Below, in pieces: positions 58,886-64,000 of a stretch of 64,000 nucleotides of DNA. The notes under the pieces are model-generated. The model did not search any database. It saw only the letters and a program-made list of their open reading frames with translations, and was not told where the DNA came from. Origin of the DNA: Pelobates cultripes (taxonomy: Eukaryota; Chordata; Amphibia; Anura; Pelobatidae); the NCBI GenBank assembly GCA_933207985.1, contig OW240918.1:24534950-24598949 (forward strand), read 5' to 3'. Within the stretch, counting starts at the first letter, position 1; each line of letters starts with the position of its first letter. The translations under genes and the position numbers were made by a program.

Positions 58886-59901
58886 ATGAGACGGAGTCTA
58901 CAACCCACACAAGTGGCTCAGGTAGTGCAGCTCATCCAGGATGGCACATCAATGTGATCTGTAGCAAGAAGGTTTGCTGTGTCTGTCAGCGTAGTGTCCA
59001 GAGAATGGAGGTGCTACCAGGAGACAGGCCAGTACATCAGGAGACATGGAGGAGGCCGTAGGAGGACAACAACCCAGCAGCAGGACCGCTACCTCCGCCT
59101 TTGTGCAAGGAGGAACAGGAGGAGCACTGCCAGAGCCCTGCAAAATGACCTCCAGCAGGCCACAAATGTGCATGCGTCTGCTCAAATGGTCAGAAACAGA
59201 CTCCATGAGGGCCCGACGTCCACAGGTGGGAGTTGTGCTTACAGCCCAACACCGTGCAGGATGATTGGCATTTGCCAGAGAACACTAAGATTGGCAAATG
59301 TGGCACTGGCACCCTGTGCTCTTTACAGATGAAAGCAGGTTCACACTGAGCACATGTGACAGACATAACAGAGTCTGTAGACACCGTGGAGAACATTCTG
59401 CTGCCTGCAACATCCTTCAGCATGACCGGTTTGGCAGTGGGTCAGTAATGGTATGGCGTGACTTTTCTTTGAGGGGGCCGCACAGCCCTCCATGTGCTCG
59501 CCAGAGGTAGCCTGACTGCCATTAGGTACCGAGATGAAATCCTCAGACCCCTTGTGAGACCATAGGCTGGTGCGGTTGGCCCTGTGTTCCTCCTAATGCA
59601 AGACAATGCTAGACCTCATGTGGCTGGAGTGTGTCAGCAGTTCCTGCAAGACGAAGGCATTGATGCTATGGACTGGCCCGCCCGTTCCCCAGACCTGAAT
59701 CCAATTGAGCACATCTGGGACATCATGTCTTACTCCATCCACCAACATCACGTTGCATCACAGACTGTCCAGGAGTTGGCAGATGCTTTAGTCCAGGTCT
59801 GGGAGGAGATCCCTCAGGAGACCATTTGCCACCTCATCAGAAGCATGCACAGGCGTTGTAGGGAGGTCATACAGGCACGTGGAGGCCACACACACTACTG
59901 A
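58886..59901 (+). pseudogene. Tc1-like DD34E transposase pseudogene
   Basis: Open from an ATG at 58886, but stopped by a TGA at 58955-58957 (codon context suggests CGA decay), then split over three frames: 58979-59332, 59298-59510 and 59584-59901. Recognisable parts are the HTH region ([18 protein letters not shown]), the first catalytic Asp in [10 protein letters not shown], the second in LMQDNARPHVAG and the Glu in PDLNPIEHIWD. The second Asp and the Glu are 34 residues apart, giving DD34E. About 338 residues in total is normal for Tc1. At least two frameshifts and one nonsense mutation make it non-functional. Confidence 0.9.
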
Positions 59902-60119
59902 GCCTCATTTTGACTTGTTTTAAGGACATTACATCAAAGTTGGTTCAGCCTGTAGTGTGTTTTTCCACTTTAATTTTGAGTGTGACTCCAAATCCAGACC
60001 TTCATGGGTTGAAAAATTTGATTTCCATTTCTAAATTTTTGTGTGATTTTGTTGTCAGCACATTCAACTATGTAAAGAACAAAGTATTTCAGAAGAATAT
60101 TTAATTCATTCAGATCTAG

Positions 60120-61009
60120 TGTAACGGACTGTTTTGCACACAAGAGGTTAAAAACCGTTAAGGCGATATTCTCATTCCAGATACACAGGCAGCTACTGCA
60201 AGCACCAATCTCCCGAACTGGAAACACACGAATTCTCCAACTCCTGAACTGGAAACGTACGAATTCTCTAACTCCCGAACCGGAACCATACAAATGCTGT
60301 AAACAGCCGAACAAGAAAAACCATACGAACAGTTTACACTCCTGGCAGTTGAACTGTAATAGCATACAATCCAATTCCCCCCAAGAACGAGACGACACTT
60401 CGTTTGAGGGTCAAGCAGAACTGATTTACTGGGGCTACCTAACCCTGCTTTTATGCAGGTCTCCCACCTGGTGGACACTGCCCTAGGGGACCAGATGGGA
60501 AACTGGGATACATATTGGACATTGACCAATCACAAGCTTACACATTTAAATACTCCCACAATACATTATAATCCCTCCTCTAAATACTCCCACAATGCAT
60601 TATAATCGCTCCTCTCTGTCCTGGAGATAATTGGGAGGTAATCCAATTATCTCCAAGGACAAAGGCAAAACTCCATTAGCCGCATGTTAGTAAAAAGACA
60701 TAAAATTACACAGTATTGCAATTACTACATAAAACATATACATTCAATATATCCCCAGATAGCTTAGATCTGAGTGCACATTATTACCGAATGGTGCTCA
60801 GATCACATACATACAGTTCAATCGCCATGGAGCCAAAGTCTTTCCCATAGTCTTTCGTTATATGAATGGGCTCCATGGCTTAGCTATCTGGGGTAACACT
60901 GCTCACATAGGGAAAATAAAAAGGTTTTTAATGCAGGGCCATAATCCAGTGGCAAGAGGTGGGCAACCAGGCTCCTCCAGTGGCCAGTGGCGAGGTTGGT
61001 TCTGCCACA
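60120..61009 (+). mobile_element. Probable solo LTR (890 bp) within the Tc1 element
   Basis: TG...CA termini (TGTAACGGACTG...TTCTGCCACA) are flanked by the 5 bp duplication TCTAG at 60115-60119 and 61010-61014. The interrupted Tc1 sequence resumes in register on the far side. A U3-like pair of tandem repeats (TAAATACTCCCACAAT-type, about 60546-60613), a CCAATCACAAGC box and an AATAAA near 60915 support an LTR. No internal retroviral or retrotransposon gene sequence is present, so recombination between two LTRs most likely removed it. The orientation is inferred from the AATAAA. Short frames inside are incidental. Confidence 0.65.
60546..60615 (+). repeat. Tandem repeat in the putative U3
   Basis: TAAATACTCCCACAATACAT and TAAATACTCCCACAATGCAT, each followed by TATAATC.CTCCTC, form two copies of about 35 bp. 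Tandem motifs like this are common in LTR enhancers. Confidence 0.8.
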
Positions 61010-61052
61010 TCTAGGATGTGTTATTTTTGTGTTCCCTTTATTTTTTTGAGCA

Positions 61053-61055
<3 letters not shown>

Positions 61056-61100
<45 letters not shown>

Positions 61101-61120
61101 AAAGAGAGAGAGAGAGAGGT
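61056..61120. repeat. (TA)n-(TG)n-(AG)n microsatellite
   Basis: Directly follows the right end of the Tc1 element; the TA duplication came from this tract. Confidence 0.9.
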
Positions 61121-61407
61121 ACTCTTTGGGTATATATAGGGCCTGGGCCCCAAACAGCTTTACTGGCTGTACCCCCCTAATGGTATCCCTGGTTATGAGT
61201 GTAAAATCAATAAAAGCTGCCTTCACACTTAATGTAGTATGACAGTGCGATAAACTTGTAGACTTAGTGTGAAAGTGATTAGAATATGTATTGCAGGTTT
61301 TATCACTTCCAATAGCACAGAGACCTAAGAGAGAAATTAAAAATACATTTTGATAGGGTGCTGTTCTTTGACATGTATTTTTTCTATGAATAGTATCATA
61401 AGATATA

Positions 61408-62969
61408 CAGGGAGTGCAGAATTATTAGGCAAGTTGTATTTTTGAGGATTAATTTTATTATTGAACAACAACCATGTTCTCAATGAACCCAAAAAACTCA
61501 TTAATATCAAAGCTGAATATTTTTGGAAGTAGTTTTTAGTTTGTTTTTAGTTATAGCTATGTTAGGGGGATATCTGTGTGTGCAGGTGACTATTACTGTG
61601 CATAATTATTAGGCAACTTAACAAAAACAAATATATACCCATTTCAATTATTTATTATTACCAGTGAAACCAATATAACATCTCAACATTCACAAATATA
61701 CATTTCTGACATTCAAAAACAAAACAAAAACAAATCAGTGACCAATATAGCCACCTTTCTTTGCAAGGACACTCAAAAGCCTGCCATCCATGGATTCTGT
61801 CAGTGTTTTGATCTGTTCACCATCAACATTGCGTGCAGCAGCAACCACAGCCTCCCAGACACTGTTCAGAGAGGTGTACTGTTTTCCCTCCTTGTAAATC
61901 TCACATTTGATGATGGACCACAGGTTCTCAATGGGGTTCAGATCAGGTGAACAAGGAGGCCATGTCATTAGATATTCTTCTTTTATACCCTTTCTTGCCA
62001 GCCACGCTGTGGAGTACTTGGACGCGTGTGATGGAGCATTGTCCTGCATGAAAATCATGTTTTTCTTGAAGGATGCAGACTTCTTCCTGTACCACTGCTT
62101 GAAGAAGGTGTCTTCCAGGAACTGGCAGTAGGACTGGGAGTTGAGCTTGACTCCATCCTCAACCCGAAAAGGCCCCACAAGCTCATCTTTGATGATACCA
62201 GCCCAAACCAGTACTCCACCTCCACCTTGCTGGCGTCTGAGTCGGACTGGAGCTCTCTGCCCTTTACCAATCCAGCCACGGGCCCATCCATCTGGCCCAT
62301 CAAGACTCACTCTCATTTCATCAGTCCATAAAACCTTAGAAAAATCAGTCTTGAGATATTTCTTGGCCCAGTCTTGACGTTTCAGCTTGTGTGTCTTGTT
62401 CAGTGGTGGTCGTCTTTCAGCCTTTCTTACCTTGGCCATGTCTCTGAGTATTGCACACCTTGTGCTTTTGGGCACTCCAGTGATGTTGCAGCTCTGAAAT
62501 ATGGCCAAACTGGTGGCAAGTGGCATCGTGGCAGCTGCACGCTTGACTTTTCTCAGTTCATGGGCAGTTATTTTGCGCCTTGGTTTTTCCACACGCTTCT
62601 TGCGACCCTGTTGACTATTTTGAATGAAACGCTTGATTGTTCGATGATCACGCTTCAGAAGCTTTGCAATTTTAAGAGTGCTGCATCCCTCTGCAAGATA
62701 TCTCACTATTTTTGACTTTTCTGAGCCTGTCAAGTCCTTCTTTTGACCCATTTTGCCAAAGGAAAGGAAGTTGCCTAATAATTATGCACACCTGATATAG
62801 GGTGTTGATGTCATTAGACCACACCCCTTCTCATTACAGAGATGCACATCACCTAATATGCTTAATTGGTAGTAGGCTTTCGAGCCTATACAGCTTGGAG
62901 TAAGACAACATGCATAAAGAGGATGATGTGGTCAAAATACTCATTTGCCTAATAATTCTGCACTCCCTG
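61408..62969 (-). mobile_element. Tc1-like DD37E transposon, intact (1,562 bp)
   Basis: Perfect 25 bp inverted termini beginning CAGGGAGTGCAGAATTATT, with TA duplicated at 61406-61407 and 62970-62971. A second inverted pair lies inside: TGCATAATTATTAGGCAACT at 61599-61618 and its complement near 62769-62788. Each end therefore has two related repeats, an IR/DR layout like Sleeping Beauty. The transposase ORF is uninterrupted. The DD37E spacing suggests the TRT-type group of Tc1-like elements reported in vertebrates; I recall that but have not checked it. Confidence 0.95.
61735..62751 (-). CDS. Tc1-like DD37E transposase
   Basis: A 338-residue, uninterrupted protein that binds the element's inverted repeats and catalyses cut-and-paste transposition into TA. 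Residues about 5-45 form the first helix-turn-helix (ILAEGCSTLKIAKLL-like region, DHRTIKRF). A basic stretch GRKKRVEKPRRK (49-60) fits a nuclear-localisation or AT-hook-type linker. A second HTH spans about 61-108. The catalytic triad is D144 (LWTDEMRVSL), D237 (FMQDNAPSH) and E275 (DLNPIENLW), with 37 residues between the last two. A Gly-rich patch (QQGGGG) near 175-180 is typical of Tc1 enzymes. The ATG lies 18 codons or fewer from the subterminal repeat, and no better start exists. Length is standard for the family. Confidence 0.95.
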   Translation of the reverse strand: MGQKKDLTGSEKSKIVRYLAEGCSTLKIAKLLKRDHRTIKRFIQNSQQGRKKRVEKPRRKITAHELRKVKRAAATMPLATSLAIFQSCNITGVPKSTRCAILRDMAKVRKAERRPPLNKTHKLKRQDWAKKYLKTDFSKVLWTDEMRVSLDGPDGWARGWIGKGQRAPVRLRRQQGGGGVLVWAGIIKDELVGPFRVEDGVKLNSQSYCQFLEDTFFKQWYRKKSASFKKNMIFMQDNAPSHASKYSTAWLARKGIKEEYLMTWPPCSPDLNPIENLWSIIKCEIYKEGKQYTSLNSVWEAVVAAARNVDGEQIKTLTESMDGRLLSVLAKKGGYIGH

Positions 62970-62971
62970 TA

Positions 62972-63060
62972 AAGTGTTTGCTGAGACAACAAAATAAGCA
63001 AACTCATAGCAGACTGTTAAAGAATTTAGTGATTTTATTTTGACTAAAATCCTTAAATTA
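62972..63060. other. Spacer
   Basis: Short AT-rich sequence between the DD37E element and the next repeat. Confidence 0.5.
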
Positions 63061-63240
63061 CCGTATACACTCTAGTATAAGACGAGTTTTTCAGCACATT
63101 GTTTGTGCTGAAAAACACTCACTCGGCTTATACTCGAGTGAGTGTCTGTATTATGGCAACTTACATTGCCATAATACAGACCAGGAGCGCCGGGCTTGTA
63201 ATGAGCACGGCGGTCCTGGTCTGTATTATGTCCTGTTGGG

Positions 63241-63518
63241 GGCTGACAGAGAGCTGTAACTTACCATTCCTGCAGCTCCTGTCAGCTCCCTTCTCTCTCC
63301 TCCGGTCCGGTCAGCTCCCCTGTCAGCTGGCACTGTAAGGCTCGCGAGAGCTGCGGGGTCAGAGCGTTGCCACGAATTACCGTGGCAACGCTCTGCGCGG
63401 CACTCAGACCGCGAGACTTACAATGGAGCTGACCGGGGAGCTGACCGGACCAGAGGAGAGAGAAGGGAGCTGACAGGGGCTGCAGGAATGGTAAGTTACA
63501 GCTCTCTGCCAGCCCCCC
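63241..63518. repeat. Long foldback with central hairpin
   Basis: The left arm (about 63241-63330) and right arm (about 63424-63518) are near-perfect inverted copies, sharing TAACTTACCATTCCTGCAGC and its complement and CTCCGGTCCGGTCAGCTCC with one or two changes. In the centre, CAGAGCGTTGCCACG (63360-63374) pairs exactly with CGTGGCAACGCTCTG (63381-63395). Confidence 0.9.
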
Positions 63519-63589
63519 TCCAACACAGCCCATCCACTGGACCACCAGGGAATGAGAGCCCCCCTCCCCGACCATGTATCAAGCAGGGA

Positions 63590-63708
63590 GGGGGAACGAA
63601 AAAAATTTAAATAAATACAAATTTAAATAATAATAAAATAATAATATATAAAAAAAATAATAATACTAAAATAATAATAATAATAATGATTAAAAAAATT
63701 AATAAAAA
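63590..63708. repeat. (AAT)n-rich tract
   Basis: Degenerate AATAATAAT sequence, almost devoid of G and C. Confidence 0.9.
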
Positions 63709-63719
63709 TGCCCACCCCC

Positions 63720-64000
63720 CACCAAGGCTCTGCATCACACACACAAACAGAACCCTGCATCACACACTGCATTCATACATACACACTGCATTCATACACA
63801 CACACACTGCACTCATACACACACACTGCACTCATACACACACACTGCACACATACCGCATTCATACAAACACACTGCACTCATACATACACACACACAC
63901 TGCACTCATACACACACACTGTATTCATACACACACACACCGCATTCATACAAATACACTTCATTATATACACACACACACACTGCATTCATACACACAC
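63720..64000 (+). repeat. ACACACTGCATTCATACA minisatellite
   Basis: Units of about 20-24 bp, such as CACACACACTGCATTCATAC, continue past the window end. Same ACACACTGCA motif as in the arrays at 54080 and 57370. Confidence 0.92.

Larger units (their letters stand above)
58593..61055 (+). mobile_element. Tc1-like DD34E transposon, decayed, split by a solo LTR
   Basis: Perfect 27 bp inverted termini at 58593-58619 and 61029-61055, starting CACTGCTCAAAAAAATAAAG and flanked by TA, as expected for Tc1/mariner insertion. Subtracting the nested LTR and its 5 bp duplication gives about 1.57 kb, the usual Tc1 size. The TA target lies in a TATATA run inside the hAT-like host element. Confidence 0.92.
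57321..61191. mobile_element. hAT-like non-autonomous element interrupted by a Tc1 element
   Basis: Left end CAGGGCTGCCATCAAGAG, right end CCTAATGGTATCCCTG, imperfectly inverted. The flanks GTTACCAG (57313-57320) and GTTATGAG (61192-61199) match at 6 of 8. Removing the nested insertion leaves 57321-58592 plus 61056-61191, about 1.4 kb, similar in size to the element at 53012. It carries a TGCAGTGTGTGTAGTGGATG minisatellite and a hairpin region at 58400-58480. Confidence 0.75.
63061..64000. mobile_element. Foldback/minisatellite element, runs off the window
   Basis: Starts about ACCGTATACACTCTAGTATA and contains nested hairpins: GAGTTTTTCAGCACA...TGTGCTGAAAAAC (63084-63117) and GTCTGTATTATGGCAA...TTGCCATAATACAGAC (63142-63181). 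A long foldback, an AT-rich (AATAAT)n block and an ACACACTGCATTCATACA minisatellite follow. The right end lies outside the window, so the superfamily and target duplication are unknown. Confidence 0.65.

Noticed and set aside
60120..61009. Insert in the Tc1 element as a DNA transposon instead of an LTR
   Set aside because: Its ends share only TG/CA, not extended inverted repeats, and the 5 bp duplication fits integrase-type insertion better.

Overview
The window is repeat-dominated vertebrate DNA, almost certainly from an anuran amphibian. The evidence is the mix of mobile elements: many TTAAAGG-ended T2/Kolobok-type MITEs (a group known from Xenopus), a Tx1/L1-like LINE, CR1 and L2 LINEs with frog-style tails, Tc1-like DNA transposons and hAT-like non-autonomous elements, all set in AT-rich DNA. 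I found no convincing host protein-coding exon, tRNA, rRNA or CRISPR array. The window reads as intergenic or deep intronic sequence, and every substantial coding region belongs to a transposable element.

Layout. 1-9300 is AT-rich sequence with one T2-type MITE, a purine-rich minisatellite and a GC-rich block (about 7800-8950) that looks like the 5' part of an unresolved minus-strand retroelement. 9300-17770 holds T2 MITEs, a diverged tandem dimer with a hammerhead-like motif, tetranucleotide microsatellites, a long foldback and a 290 bp direct duplication set among (TA)n tracts. 17774-21950 is a minus-strand CR1 LINE split by a plus-strand L2 LINE. 22000-37380 holds T2 MITEs, a second CR1 tail, a 47 bp minisatellite framed by a perfect 37 bp inverted repeat, and hAT-like MITEs. 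37395-44284 is a full-length L1 LINE with both ORFs open and a 12 bp target-site duplication. 44700-49080 has another purine-rich minisatellite and an older L1 with a broken ORF1 and no visible ORF2. 49100-52700 is AT-rich with nothing recognised. 53012-54507 is a hAT-like element with a perfect 8 bp target duplication and minisatellites inside. 57321-61191 is a three-level nest: a hAT-like element, a Tc1-type DD34E transposon inside it, and an apparent solo LTR inside that. 61408-62969 is an intact Tc1-like DD37E transposon. From 63061 a foldback and minisatellite element runs off the window.

How they fit together. The full-length L1 and the DD37E transposon look recently inserted and possibly competent. 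The L2 is 5'-truncated with one visible frameshift. The other elements are non-autonomous or decayed. The most unusual pattern is a shared internal module in three elements with different termini (53012, 57321 and 63061): a hairpin built on GCAACGCTCTG, then a CCACTGGACCACC-like block, then minisatellites containing ACACACTGCA. Whether any of this is new cannot be judged without database searches.
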